The translations under genes were made by a program, and so were the position numbers. From Mycolicibacterium houstonense (GTDB lineage: Bacteria > Actinomycetota > Actinomycetes > Mycobacteriales > Mycobacteriaceae): 47,079 bases of DNA. The number at the start of each line of letters is the position of its first letter. Position 1 is the first letter of the stretch. Below the pieces are notes generated by a model, which worked only from the letters and a program-made list of their open reading frames with translations, was not told the origin of the DNA and did not search any database. This document shows, one piece after another, positions 1-8,243 of the stretch. The DNA lies in assembly GCF_900078665.2 (NCBI RefSeq), contig NZ_LT546207.1, positions 1,714,787-1,761,865 of the forward strand. The letters are read 5' to 3'.

Positions 1-66
1 TGGCCACGACGGTCATCGTATGAGCTGACCCGGTGCCGAGCCGCGTCGACTCTTACACTGAGCCTC

Positions 67-336
67 ATGAAGGAGCAGCTCAGCAGGACCGAAATCGGCA
101 AGGACGTGCTGCAGGAATCCGTCGAGGCAGTGGCCTCCACGGTCGGGCAGGTCACGTCGATCATCACCACGGCGGTCAAGGACGTCGCGACGGCGATCGG
201 TGGCCTGGCCACCGATGTCTTCGAGATCGCCGACGGTGCCCGTAAGGCCAACGAGGACTTCGACGACTTCGACGACGACCTCGATGTCGATGTCGACGTC
301 CCGGCGGAGGCCGTGAAACCGGACGAGGCTGAATAG
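67..336 (+). CDS. Small acidic hypothetical protein
   Basis: A protein of 89 residues that I do not recognise as a family of known function. The N-terminal two thirds is an amphipathic, helix-like stretch rich in Val, Ala and Thr (residues about 10-60). The C-terminus is strongly acidic, with repeated Asp and Phe-Asp-Asp steps at residues 60-80. There is no signal peptide or clear membrane segment. The ATG is followed by high-GC coding sequence with third-position GC bias. The stop lies 6 nt before the start of the MTA phosphorylase gene, so the two are probably co-translated. Any link to methylthioadenosine salvage rests only on this spacing. Confidence 0.7.
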   Translation: MKEQLSRTEIGKDVLQESVEAVASTVGQVTSIITTAVKDVATAIGGLATDVFEIADGARKANEDFDDFDDDLDVDVDVPAEAVKPDEAE

Positions 337-342
337 CACTGC

Positions 343-1125
343 ATGCTCGGCGTCATCGGCGGTAGCGGTTTCTATTCGTTCTTCGGGCCCGAGGCCCGCA
401 CCATCGGCCTGGACACCCCGTACGGGGCTCCGAGTGCGCCCATCACGGTCGGCACCGTCGGCGGGCAGGAGGTGGCCTTCCTGCCCCGGCACGGGGTCAG
501 CCACGAGTACTCGCCGCACACGGTCCCGTACCGGGCCAACATGTGGGCGCTGCGTTCCCTCGGGGTGCGGCGCATCTTCGCGCCGTGTGCGGTGGGCAGT
601 CTGACCACCGACCTGGGGCCGGGGTCGATCGTGGTGCCCGATCAGCTCGTGGACCGCACCCGCGGCCGCGCGGACACCTACTTCGATTCCGGAGGCATCC
701 ACGTCAGCTTCGCCGATCCGTACTGCCCGGCGCTGCGGTCCGTCGCCGCCGGGCTGCCCGGCGTGGTGGACGGCGCCACAATGGTGGTGATCCAGGGGCC
801 GCGGTTCTCCACCCGGGCCGAGAGCCGGTGGTTCGCCGGCCAGGGTTTCACGCTGGTCAACATGACGGGCTACCCGGAGGCGGTGCTGGCCCGCGAGCTC
901 GAGATGTGTTATGCGTCAATCGCTTTGGTGACGGATCTGGATGCCGGTATCGAGGCCGGGTCCGGGGTGACGACGGTGGACGTGATGGCCGAGTTCGAGC
1001 GCAACCTGGTGCCGTTCAAGAAGCTGGTCCGCGAGGCTTTGGAAGGGGTAGCGTCGGTCGATGCCCGGACGTGTACGCACTGCCTGGCGCACGACGGGGT
1101 GAAGCTGCCGTTCGCACTGCCGTGA
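343..1125 (+). CDS. S-methyl-5'-thioadenosine phosphorylase (Rv0535-like)
   Basis: Cleaves methylthioadenosine with phosphate to adenine and methylthioribose-1-phosphate, recycling the by-product of polyamine synthesis in the cytosol. The protein has 260 residues, the normal length for bacterial MTAP/PNP family 2. Visible motifs are the N-terminal phosphate loop GVIGGSGFY (residues 3-11), the FLPRHG segment near residue 46, the NMTGYPE substrate segment near residue 173, and TDLDAG near residue 198. The Asp residues in TDLD are the adenine-selecting type rather than the Asn of guanine-specific PNPs. The start codon lies 6 nt after the upstream small gene. M. tuberculosis has this gene (annotated pnp, Rv0535) a few genes from menE, matching the order here. 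Confidence 0.9.
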   Translation: MLGVIGGSGFYSFFGPEARTIGLDTPYGAPSAPITVGTVGGQEVAFLPRHGVSHEYSPHTVPYRANMWALRSLGVRRIFAPCAVGSLTTDLGPGSIVVPDQLVDRTRGRADTYFDSGGIHVSFADPYCPALRSVAAGLPGVVDGATMVVIQGPRFSTRAESRWFAGQGFTLVNMTGYPEAVLARELEMCYASIALVTDLDAGIEAGSGVTTVDVMAEFERNLVPFKKLVREALEGVASVDARTCTHCLAHDGVKLPFALP

Positions 1126-1135
1126 TCGGTCGACC

Positions 1136-1153
1136 ACTTGACACCCGTCAAGT
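1136..1153. promoter_or_regulatory. Inverted repeat between MTA phosphorylase and nitronate monooxygenase genes
   Basis: ACTTGAC and GTCAAGT are perfect 7-bp arms around the loop ACCC. The following 20 bases carry two more TTGA/TCAA and GTCA/TGAC half-sites in dyad arrangement. The 49-bp gap ends at the next gene's GTG, so this could be an operator or promoter element for that gene, or a weak terminator. There is no T-tract. The function is unassigned. Confidence 0.35.
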
Positions 1154-1174
1154 TGAGGGGTCAATACTGACGGG

Positions 1175-2302
1175 GTGAAACCCGCGATCTGTGAGCAGTT
1201 CGGTATCGACTTTCCGCTCTTCGCCTTCAGTCACTGCCGTGACGTGGTGGCCGCCGTCACCAACGCCGGCGGTTTCGGTGTGCTGGGTGCCACCGCCTAT
1301 ACCCCGGAGCAGCTGGACCAGGAGCTGTCCTGGATCGACGAACAGGTCGGGGGCAAGCCCTACGGCGCCGACATCATCGTGCCCGCGAAGTTCGAGGGCA
1401 AGGGCGAGAAGCTGTCCCGGGGAGAGCTCACCGACCGCATCCCCGCCGAGTACCGCGAGTTCGTGGCGCGACTGTTGGCCGATCACGGCATCGAGCCGGA
1501 GGCCAAGCAGCGGTTCGGCGGATCCTCGTTGTCCGGTGACACCGGCCGGGAGCTGCTGGACGTGGCGATGAACCATCCGATCAAGTTGATCGCCAACGCC
1601 CTCGGGGTGCCGCCGGATTACATGATCGAGGCCGGCCGCGAGCGGGGCGTCCCGGTCGCGGCCCTGGTGGGTGCCCGCGAGCACGCCCTCAAACAGGTGC
1701 ATGCCGGGGTGGATCTGATCATCGCGCAGGGCACCGAGGCCGGCGGACACTGCGGTGAGGTGTCGACGCTGGTTCTCGTCCCGGAGGTGCTGGAGACGCT
1801 GGAGCAGGCGGGCAGCGACATTCCGGTGCTGGCCGCAGGCGGCATCGTGACCGGCCGGCAGATGGCCGCCGCGGTGGCGATGGGTGCGGCCGGGGCCTGG
1901 ACCGGTTCGGTGTGGCTGACCACCGAGGAGGCCGAGACCGCGCCGCACACCGTGCAGAAGATGCTGGCGGCGACCTCGCGGGACACCGTGCGCTCGACCG
2001 GACGGACCGGCAAGCCGGCCCGTCAGCTGCGCTCGGAATGGACCGACGCGTGGCAGCCGAATCCCGGTGGCCACCAGACACTTCCGTTGCCGCTGCAGAA
2101 CATGCTGGCCGAGCCGGTCATCCGTCGCGTGGATGTTCTTGCCGCCCAGGGACATCCGGGTGCGCAGGCCCTGGCCACCTACTTCGTCGGCCAGGGCGTG
2201 GGCTTGATGAACAAGGTCAAGCCGGCCCGCGAGGTGGTCCGCGAGTTCATCGAGGACTACCTGGCGGCCACCGAGCGGTTGAGCAACTCGCTACCGGACT
2301 GA
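1175..2302 (+). CDS. Nitronate monooxygenase / 2-nitropropane dioxygenase-like flavoprotein
   Basis: A predicted FMN-dependent TIM-barrel enzyme of the NMO/NPD family, which oxidises nitronates such as propionate-3-nitronate; the physiological substrate of most mycobacterial members is not known. The 375 residues equal the length of the M. tuberculosis family member Rv1533, recalled from memory. The FMN/phosphate-binding elements are seen at NAGGFGVLGA (about residue 30), QGTEAGGHCGE (about residue 190) and LAAGGIVTG (about residue 224). The start is GTG at 1175, 49 nt after the MTA phosphorylase stop, so a separate promoter is possible. Its stop codon sits inside a palindrome shared with the convergent gene. 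Confidence 0.85.
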   Translation: MKPAICEQFGIDFPLFAFSHCRDVVAAVTNAGGFGVLGATAYTPEQLDQELSWIDEQVGGKPYGADIIVPAKFEGKGEKLSRGELTDRIPAEYREFVARLLADHGIEPEAKQRFGGSSLSGDTGRELLDVAMNHPIKLIANALGVPPDYMIEAGRERGVPVAALVGAREHALKQVHAGVDLIIAQGTEAGGHCGEVSTLVLVPEVLETLEQAGSDIPVLAAGGIVTGRQMAAAVAMGAAGAWTGSVWLTTEEAETAPHTVQKMLAATSRDTVRSTGRTGKPARQLRSEWTDAWQPNPGGHQTLPLPLQNMLAEPVIRRVDVLAAQGHPGAQALATYFVGQGVGLMNKVKPAREVVREFIEDYLAATERLSNSLPD

Positions 2303-2317
2303 CGCGCTCGCGTCAGT
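2298..2317. terminator. Palindrome over two convergent stop codons
   Basis: ACTGACGCG and CGCGTCAGT pair perfectly around a 2-nt centre. The hairpin contains the TGA of the plus-strand flavoprotein (2300-2302) and the TGA of the minus-strand secreted protein (2313-2315). It is likely a compact bidirectional terminator without a U-tract, as is common in mycobacteria. Confidence 0.55.
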
Positions 2318-2774
2318 GCCAGTTCCACACCGACATGTCGTTGGGCGGGTAGTTCATGCAGACGTCGGTGGTGTTGGCCGCCACGCCCTTGTTGTTGAAG
2401 AACAGCTTGGCCCAGTTCGGCCAGCGCCACGACATGTTCTCGAAGAAGGCGTTGGTGGCCATGTTCTCCGAGTACTGGCGGCGGCCGGCGTAGTCCATCG
2501 AGAAGAACCAGTGGATGCGGTCCTGGGCGCCCTGCTGGTCGGCGACCGGCTTGTTGTTGTAGTCGATCATGTACCGCTCGTAGTACACCGGTTCGACGTC
2601 GCGGGCGGCGGCCATGATCTGCTCGGCCGTGCACGGGGTCTTCAGGATCCGGTTGGGGATCGGGTAGTCGTCGGTGGCATCGGCGTTTGCGATGCCGGCG
2701 CCGGCCAGTGCTCCGGCCACCGCGCACCCGGCCAGGCCGGTGCGGATCAGTTTTTTGAGATTCTTGCGCTTCAC
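2313..2774 (-). CDS. Secreted Rv0455c-like protein (DUF5078), probable MmpL export partner
   Basis: A small exported protein that closely resembles M. tuberculosis Rv0455c as I remember it. Rv0455c is a periplasmic protein reported to be required for siderophore secretion with MmpS4/L4 and MmpS5/L5. I chose GTG 2774, giving 153 residues, because GGAG lies 5 nt upstream and the protein then opens with a basic segment and a hydrophobic signal sequence ending near AGIANA-DA. Conserved-looking blocks are DDYPIP, YYERYMIDYNN, IHWFFSMD, KLFFNNKGV and the C-terminal NDMSVWNW. The mature part has two cysteines (TPCTAEQ and DVCMNYP), likely disulfide-bonded. It is the last gene of the mmpS-mmpL-DUF732 operon, which supports a role with that transporter. 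The longer reading frame to 2963 overlaps the DUF732 gene and is less likely. Confidence 0.85.
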   Translation of the reverse strand: MKRKNLKKLIRTGLAGCAVAGALAGAGIANADATDDYPIPNRILKTPCTAEQIMAAARDVEPVYYERYMIDYNNKPVADQQGAQDRIHWFFSMDYAGRRQYSENMATNAFFENMSWRWPNWAKLFFNNKGVAANTTDVCMNYPPNDMSVWNWH

Positions 2775-2791
2775 CCTCGCTCCAAAGTCGT

Positions 2792-3139
2792 TCAGTGCGC
2801 GGCTTGTTCGTAGACGAACCGCTGATCGGGGCAGTAGTAGTTGATGGCGGTACCCAGGAACTGCCACGACTGGGCGTCGGTGCTGTCCTTGTCCAGCTGC
2901 TTCTTGACGAACTTCACCGAGTCCTGGGCGGTGTGGTCGACCCCGTTGTGCAATCGCTTGCACATGATCTTGCCGATCCAGGCGTTGTAGTCCTTCTGCC
3001 CGTAGATCCCGAACGTGTGCAACTCATGGGCGAAGTTGGTGTCGGGATCCCGATCGTAAGACGGATCGGCGTAGGCCGGTGCGGACAGGGCGACACTGGT
3101 TGCGGCGCAGAACGATAGGCCGATCAGCAGGCGTCTCAT
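2792..3139 (-). CDS. Secreted DUF732-type protein
   Basis: A protein of 115 residues with a cleavable signal peptide (hydrophobic residues 4-20, likely cut after APAYA near residue 24). The mature domain of about 90 residues is helical and carries two cysteines (IMCKRL near residue 60 and YYCPDQR near residue 103), the pattern of mycobacterial DUF732 proteins. Its biochemical role is unknown. The ATG overlaps the mmpL stop as TGATG, which shows translational coupling, and the next gene starts 17 nt after its stop. Placement between mmpL and the Rv0455c-like gene suggests an accessory function in the periplasm for the exporter. That is inference from context only. Confidence 0.8.
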   Translation of the reverse strand: MRRLLIGLSFCAATSVALSAPAYADPSYDRDPDTNFAHELHTFGIYGQKDYNAWIGKIMCKRLHNGVDHTAQDSVKFVKKQLDKDSTDAQSWQFLGTAINYYCPDQRFVYEQAAH

Positions 3140-6057
3140 CAGGTCAAGGCCTCCTCGGGATCGCGCTGGATGGGTTTGGGCCAGGGCTGCGGCAGCGGGC
3201 GCTGGCGGACTCGTTGTGGCCACCAGAACCAGCGTCCGAGCAGTGTGGCGATGGACGGGGTCATCAGCGACCGGACCACCAGGGTGTCGAACAACAGGCC
3301 CAGGCCGATGGTCGTGCCGACCTGGCCGATCACGATCAGGCTGCTGACCGCCATCGATCCCATGGTGAAGGCGAACACCAAGCCTGCGGAGGTGACCACG
3401 GCACCGGTGCCGACCATGGCCCGGATGATCCCGGTCTTCAGCCCGGCGTGAATCTCTTCCTTTATTCGCGCGACGAGCAGCAGGTTGTAGTCCGCGCCGA
3501 CGGCCAGCAGGACGATGATCGACATCGGCATCACCATCCAGTGCAACGGGATACCCACGATGTGTTGCCACAGCAGCACCGACAGCCCGAAGGCCGAGGC
3601 AAGACTCAGCACCACGGTGCCGACGATCACTGCCGAGGCCACCACGGCACGGGTGAGCACCAACATGATGATGAAGATCAGGATCAGTGCCGCCGCCCCG
3701 ACGATGATCAGGTCGTAATCGGCGCCCTTCTGCATGTCGTGGTACGTCGCCGAGCTGCCGCCGAGGTAGATCTTGGCCCCCTCGAACGGCGTCCCCTTGA
3801 TGGCGTCGGCCGCCGCGACCTTGAGCGGTTCGATGCGTGCGGTGCCCTCCGGGGTCAGCGGGTCACCCTGGTGAATGATGGTGAACCGCACCGCATGTCC
3901 GTCCGGAGACATGAACAGCTTGAGGCCGCGCTGGAAATCGTCGGTCTCGAACGCCTCGGGCGGCAGGTAGAACGAATCGTCGTTCTTGGCGGTGTCGAAT
4001 GCCTCGCTCATGGCGGTGGCGGTGTTCTGCATCGCCATCGTCTGGTCCTGTTGGGCCTTCTGCACCTGATACTGGTTCAGCAGTATCTGCTTCTGGTTCT
4101 TCATGGTTTGGATCTGCGCAGGCAATACGGCGACCATGCGGGGCATCAGGTCGGCCATGCGCTGCATCTCGGGAACCAGTTCCTGGAAGTCGTCGGACAT
4201 CGTGTTGATGCCGTCGAGGCTTTCGAAGATCGACCGCATGGACCAGCAGACCGGGATGTCGAAGCAGTGCGGTTCCCAGTAGAAGTAGTTGCGGATCGGC
4301 CGGAAGAAATCATCGAAATCTGCCAGGTGATCCCGTACTTCGGACATGTCGCCGGACGTCTTCTTCATCTTGTCGGCCATGCTCTGCGACACCGCGGCCA
4401 GTTCGGTCTGGATGTTCATCATCTCGGTCATCGAGTCGATGCTGGTCTGCAGATCGTTGGCCTGCTTGAGGATGTTGTCGAGATTGGTCTGCAGGTAGTC
4501 GTTGTTCATCAACTGGGTCGTGCCGCTCTGGCCCAGCGTGTACGGGATCGTCGAGTGCTTGATCGGATCACCGTCGGGACGGGTGATGGTCTGCACCTGG
4601 GCGATGCCGTGCACGTTCTTGAGGGCCTTGGCGATCTTGTCGATGACCAGGAAATCGGCCGGGTTCCGCAGATCACGGTCGGACTCGATCATCATCAGGT
4701 CCGGGTTCATCTTGGCCTGCGAGAAGTGCCGGAATGCGGCGTCGTATCCGACGTTCGTCCCGACGTCTTCGGGCAGGAAGATGCGGTCGTTGTAGGTGGT
4801 GTGGTAGCCGGGCAGGGCGAGCAGGCCGACCAACGCGGCGACGATGGCGCACACCAGGATTCCGCCGGGCCACCGCACGGTGGCGGTGCCGACGCGGTGC
4901 CATCCGCGGGACTTGGAGTGCCGCTTGGGCTCGAGGATCTTGCCGAACCGGCTGAACACCGAGATGACGGCAGGCCCGAGAGTCAGGGCCATGGCGACCA
5001 CCATCGTCATGCCGATCGCCAGGGGGATGCCCATGGTCTGGAAGTACGGCAGGCGGGTGAAGTGCAGGCAGAACGTCGCGCCTGCGATGGTCAGACCCGA
5101 CGCGAGCACGACATGGGCCGTGCCGTGGAACATGTCGTAGTAGGCCGCTTCCTTGTCCTCGCCGGATCTTCGCGCTTCCTGATATCGGCCGATCAGGAAG
5201 ATCGCGTAGTCGGTGGCCGCGGCGATGGCCAAGGTCACCAGCATGTTGGTCGCGAACGTCGTGAGACCGAAGAAGTTGTGATAGCCCAGCAACGAGACAA
5301 GCCCACGGGCGCCGGACAATTCGAGTACGACCATGACCAGCACGATCAGCGTGGTGATGATCGATCGGTAGACACCGAGCAGCATCACCGCGATGACGCC
5401 GAAGGTCACGAACTCGATCATCTTCATGCTCTCGTCACCGACGATGTTCTGGTCGGTGCTGGAGGCCGCTGATCCTGTTACGTAGGCCTTGACGCCATCG
5501 GGTGCGGGGCTTTCGGTGGCGATGCGCCGCACCGCCTCGACCGACTCGTTGGCCAGCGTCTCGCCCTGGTCGCCGGCGATGTAGACCTGCACGTAGGCGG
5601 CCTTGCCGTCGCGGCTCTGCGCGCCCTTGGCGGTCAGGGTGTCGCCCCAGAAGTCCTGCACATGCTGCACGTGGGTGGTGTCAGCGCGCAGGTCACGGAC
5701 CATCTGGTCGTAGAACATGTGCGCCTCGAGGCCCAACGGCTTGTCGCCTTCGAGCACGACCATCACCGAGCTGCTGGTGTCGTACTCCTGGAACTTCTTG
5801 CCGACCTCTTTGATGGCGATCATCGAGGGCGCGTCGTTGGGACTCATCGACACCGCGCGCATCTTGCCGACGACCTCGAGCTGCGGGACGACGGTGTTGA
5901 GCAGTGCGACGATCACGATCCACGCCAGAATGATCGGCAGGGCGAACGCCCGGATGAATCGCGGGATCAGTGGGCGCGGGGGTGCCGCGTGGCGCCCGGT
6001 GGCGATGGCGTCGGTCGGGGTCTCGTCGGTCTGGGTTTCTTCCCTGGGGCTGCTCAT
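3139..6057 (-). CDS. MmpL family RND transporter, MmpL4/5 type
   Basis: An inner-membrane proton-driven exporter of lipids or siderophores. The 972 residues are close to MmpL4 and MmpL5. The architecture is TM1 at about 38-58, a periplasmic porter domain, TM2-6 at about 215-370, TM7 at about 398-415, a second periplasmic domain, and TM8-12 at about 782-935. The proton-relay Asp-Tyr pairs are present in TM4 (residues 283-284) and TM10 (856-857). Residues about 515-690 form a long heptad-rich coiled-coil insert with two cysteines (HCFDIPVCW near 600), typical of the siderophore-exporting MmpL4/5 group and absent from MmpL3. The start overlaps the mmpS stop as ATGA and the stop overlaps the DUF732 start. 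The cargo is not proven; siderophore or glycopeptidolipid-type export are both possible. Confidence 0.93.
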   Translation of the reverse strand: MSSPREETQTDETPTDAIATGRHAAPPRPLIPRFIRAFALPIILAWIVIVALLNTVVPQLEVVGKMRAVSMSPNDAPSMIAIKEVGKKFQEYDTSSSVMVVLEGDKPLGLEAHMFYDQMVRDLRADTTHVQHVQDFWGDTLTAKGAQSRDGKAAYVQVYIAGDQGETLANESVEAVRRIATESPAPDGVKAYVTGSAASSTDQNIVGDESMKMIEFVTFGVIAVMLLGVYRSIITTLIVLVMVVLELSGARGLVSLLGYHNFFGLTTFATNMLVTLAIAAATDYAIFLIGRYQEARRSGEDKEAAYYDMFHGTAHVVLASGLTIAGATFCLHFTRLPYFQTMGIPLAIGMTMVVAMALTLGPAVISVFSRFGKILEPKRHSKSRGWHRVGTATVRWPGGILVCAIVAALVGLLALPGYHTTYNDRIFLPEDVGTNVGYDAAFRHFSQAKMNPDLMMIESDRDLRNPADFLVIDKIAKALKNVHGIAQVQTITRPDGDPIKHSTIPYTLGQSGTTQLMNNDYLQTNLDNILKQANDLQTSIDSMTEMMNIQTELAAVSQSMADKMKKTSGDMSEVRDHLADFDDFFRPIRNYFYWEPHCFDIPVCWSMRSIFESLDGINTMSDDFQELVPEMQRMADLMPRMVAVLPAQIQTMKNQKQILLNQYQVQKAQQDQTMAMQNTATAMSEAFDTAKNDDSFYLPPEAFETDDFQRGLKLFMSPDGHAVRFTIIHQGDPLTPEGTARIEPLKVAAADAIKGTPFEGAKIYLGGSSATYHDMQKGADYDLIIVGAAALILIFIIMLVLTRAVVASAVIVGTVVLSLASAFGLSVLLWQHIVGIPLHWMVMPMSIIVLLAVGADYNLLLVARIKEEIHAGLKTGIIRAMVGTGAVVTSAGLVFAFTMGSMAVSSLIVIGQVGTTIGLGLLFDTLVVRSLMTPSIATLLGRWFWWPQRVRQRPLPQPWPKPIQRDPEEALT

Positions 6058-6479
6058 GCTGCCTTCACAAAGCAGAAGGTTTGTGCGTTCAATCCAGTAG
6101 CCGTTCTCTCTTCTTTGACCTTGTCATCGACCGTGACCCGGCACCCGATGCTGTCGCCGTCGCCCTGGGCCATGATGTTCGGCTGAACCGACGGCAACGT
6201 GGTCTGCAATGTCAAAGTCCATGGCAGCGGCACAGTTCCGGTGCGCTGAGGCCGGCCTTCGAGGTCCATGTAGTTGATGACCGCGGTGTTGCCCGACCCG
6301 AAGATCTCGTACTTCACGAACTTGGGGTTGAAGTCCTCGGCGTTATCCGACGTGGTGTCGGTGATGAGGACCGGATGCGCGCCGAAGACCTGGCGCACGT
6401 TCATCACGATCAGGACGCCGGCTCCCATGGCGACGACGATCAGTACGGGGAGCCATATTCGCTGCAGCGCCTTGATCAT
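6054..6479 (-). CDS. MmpS family membrane protein
   Basis: The small partner of MmpL transporters, needed with MmpL4/5 for siderophore export in M. tuberculosis. The 141 residues show one N-terminal transmembrane helix (residues 8-27), then a soluble periplasmic beta-rich domain containing the typical [17 protein letters not shown] block (about residues 54-72) and two cysteines (IGCRV and TFCFV). It is the first gene of a four-gene minus-strand operon; its TGA overlaps the mmpL ATG. Transcription must start in the 188-bp region shared with the divergent tetR gene, which carries a perfect inverted repeat, so TetR control is likely. It matches the Rv0451c/Rv0450c/Rv0452 arrangement. Confidence 0.92.
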   Translation of the reverse strand: MIKALQRIWLPVLIVVAMGAGVLIVMNVRQVFGAHPVLITDTTSDNAEDFNPKFVKYEIFGSGNTAVINYMDLEGRPQRTGTVPLPWTLTLQTTLPSVQPNIMAQGDGDSIGCRVTVDDKVKEERTATGLNAQTFCFVKAA

Positions 6480-6615
6480 TCGGGCCGTCCCGTAGCCAGG
6501 ACCGCGGTGGACGTAACGCTGACGGCTGTCATTGTGAGCCTCCCCGACGTTCGATGCGTTCGCGACGACCTGGCTGTTAGGCGGCCTACGCAGTTCGAGG
6601 GGTAAGTTAACCTAA

Positions 6616-6640
6616 TAAGTGGATAAGATCAATCCACTTA
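6616..6640. promoter_or_regulatory. Probable TetR operator (9-bp perfect inverted repeat)
   Basis: TAAGTGGAT and ATCCACTTA are perfect 9-bp arms separated by AAGATCA. The site lies 28 bp before the tetR start and about 137 bp before mmpS, in the divergent promoter region. Size and position fit an operator through which the adjacent TetR protein represses itself and the mmpS-mmpL operon. Flanking AT-rich bases contrast with the GC-rich surroundings. Binding is inferred, not shown. Confidence 0.7.
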
Positions 6641-6667
6641 TGACGCCGCTCACTTAGGCTGGGAGAT

Positions 6668-7330
6668 ATGACCGAGGAGACTCGCCCCGCGCTGCGCAAG
6701 GACGCCGAGCGCAACCGGCAGCGTGTCCTCGAGGCCGCGCGGGAACTGTTTGCCGAGAAGGGCCTGGAGGCGACGCTCAATGACGTGGCGCGGCACGCCA
6801 ATGTCGGGGTGGGCACGGTCTACCGCCGGTTCGCCACGAAGGAAGAGCTGATCGCGGCCATCTTCGTGGACGGCATGGAGCAGCTCACCGCGCTGGCGGA
6901 AACTGCGCTGCAACATGAAAATTCATGGCAGGGTTTCGCGTGGTACGTCGAGCGCATGTGCGAGATCACCGCGACGGACCGCGGCTTGCGGGAAATCGCG
7001 TTCAGCAAGGCTTATGGGTGCGACCGGGTCAAGGCCTGCCAGGAGAAGCTCGTCCCCGTGCTGACCAAGGTCGTCGAGCGGGCTCAGGGCGACGGTTATC
7101 TGCGGCCCGAAGTGTCGTCGACGGATATGCCCCTGTTGGGCCTGTTGGCCGGCACGGTGAGCGAGTTCGCCGGCAATGTCGACGCCGAGCTCTGGCGCCG
7201 CTACGTCGCCCTCCTGTTGGAGGGCATGCGGTCGCGCGACGACCAGTCGCCCATTCCGGTGGACGCGCTCGACAAGGACGCGCTCGACACCGCGATGAAT
7301 GCGTGGGAGCCCGCCGGGCCGCCTCGGTGA
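6668..7330 (+). CDS. TetR family transcriptional regulator (divergent from mmpS-mmpL)
   Basis: A DNA-binding repressor of 220 residues, a normal TetR length. The N-terminal HTH is clear: residues about 14-60 include RVLEAARELFAEKGLEAT, then VARHANVGVGTVYRRFATKEEL. The C-terminal helical ligand-binding domain is divergent, as usual for the family. It is transcribed away from mmpS with 188 bp between, and a 9-bp perfect inverted repeat sits in that gap, so autoregulation and control of the exporter operon are likely. The M. tuberculosis counterpart by position would be Rv0452. The inducing ligand is unknown; the transported molecule or a precursor is plausible. Confidence 0.9.
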   Translation: MTEETRPALRKDAERNRQRVLEAARELFAEKGLEATLNDVARHANVGVGTVYRRFATKEELIAAIFVDGMEQLTALAETALQHENSWQGFAWYVERMCEITATDRGLREIAFSKAYGCDRVKACQEKLVPVLTKVVERAQGDGYLRPEVSSTDMPLLGLLAGTVSEFAGNVDAELWRRYVALLLEGMRSRDDQSPIPVDALDKDALDTAMNAWEPAGPPR

Positions 7331-7388
7331 GACACGCTCGCCGGTGTGCCGGACGTTTCGGAATCGCCTGTGTGGGCACAATATCGGC

Positions 7389-8243
7389 GTGGGCATCAAC
7401 CGTGACTCAGACGTGGGCTCGAATCAGCTGTTCGGCGGCGTGGATCTGGCCCGGCGGATCGAGAAGGCCGAGGCGGACCTGATCGTCGCGGCGACGCGAG
7501 CCGCCCGGAACCGGGGCGCCGAAGGGTTGGTGCTGCCCGTCGCCGGAGGGTTCGCCTGCTTCGCCGAGACCGGTTCGCCGATGAACAAGGTCGTCGGCCT
7601 CGGCTTCGACGGGCTGCCCGACGAGGCGGTGCTGGGGGAGGTCGAGCGGGCGTTGGCCGCTCGGGGCAGTGATGCCCGGGTCGAGCTGTCCAACCTGGCC
7701 GACCCCGAGATCGCTGCCGTGTTGTCCGGCCGGGGCTATCGCCTCCTCGAGTTCGAGAACGTGCTGGGCCGGCCCGTCGGCATCGATCCGCCGGTGGAAA
7801 CGGACGTGCAGGTGCGACCCGCCGACGATCTCGCCGCCTGGGTGGCGGTCCTGGTGGATGGCTTCGGCCATCCCGACGGTGAGGGCCTGGCCGCCCACGA
7901 GGAATTCCCCGCCGATATTCTCGAACGCGCTGAGCGGGACATGGAAAAGGCCGGTGCCACAGCATATGTCGCGCTCTACGACGGCGCCGTGGCCGGCGGG
8001 GGCAGCATGCGGATCGCCGACGGGATCGCCCAGTTGGCCGGGGCGGCGACGGCACCGGCCTACCGGCGCCGCGGGGTCCAGGCAGCGTTGCTGGCGGCCC
8101 GGCTGCGCGAGGCCGCCGACGCCGGATGTGACATCGCGGTGGTGACGACGGCGCCCGGATCCAGATCGCAGCGCAACGTTCAGCGGCGCGGGTTCCAGTT
8201 GCTCTACACCCGAGCTGTTCTGGTGAAACCGACTTCAACTTGA
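7389..8243 (+). CDS. GNAT family N-acetyltransferase
   Basis: A predicted acetyl-CoA-dependent acyltransferase of unknown substrate, 284 residues from GTG 7389. The protein has two parts: an N-terminal half resembling a degenerate GNAT fold (around residues 30-130) and a canonical C-terminal GNAT domain with the acetyl-CoA loop AYRRRGVQAALLAARL near residue 235 and QRNVQRRGFQLLYTR near the end. The start is uncertain because no good ribosome-binding site is visible; a longer frame begins at 7299 but overlaps tetR. The last 9 nt overlap the convergent fadD stop. Nothing in the context indicates the substrate. Confidence 0.75.
   Translation: MGINRDSDVGSNQLFGGVDLARRIEKAEADLIVAATRAARNRGAEGLVLPVAGGFACFAETGSPMNKVVGLGFDGLPDEAVLGEVERALAARGSDARVELSNLADPEIAAVLSGRGYRLLEFENVLGRPVGIDPPVETDVQVRPADDLAAWVAVLVDGFGHPDGEGLAAHEEFPADILERAERDMEKAGATAYVALYDGAVAGGGSMRIADGIAQLAGAATAPAYRRRGVQAALLAARLREAADAGCDIAVVTTAPGSRSQRNVQRRGFQLLYTRAVLVKPTST

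Noticed and set aside
1..16. ATG on the minus strand at 16-14 that could begin a gene running off the left edge (menA is near here in M. tuberculosis)
   Set aside because: Only five codons are visible and they do not resemble the MenA start that I recall, so it cannot be supported.
3079..5472. Open frame of 797 codons on the plus strand
   Set aside because: It is antisense to mmpL, His/Asp/Arg-rich and lacks any recognisable domain. High-GC third positions create such long shadow frames.
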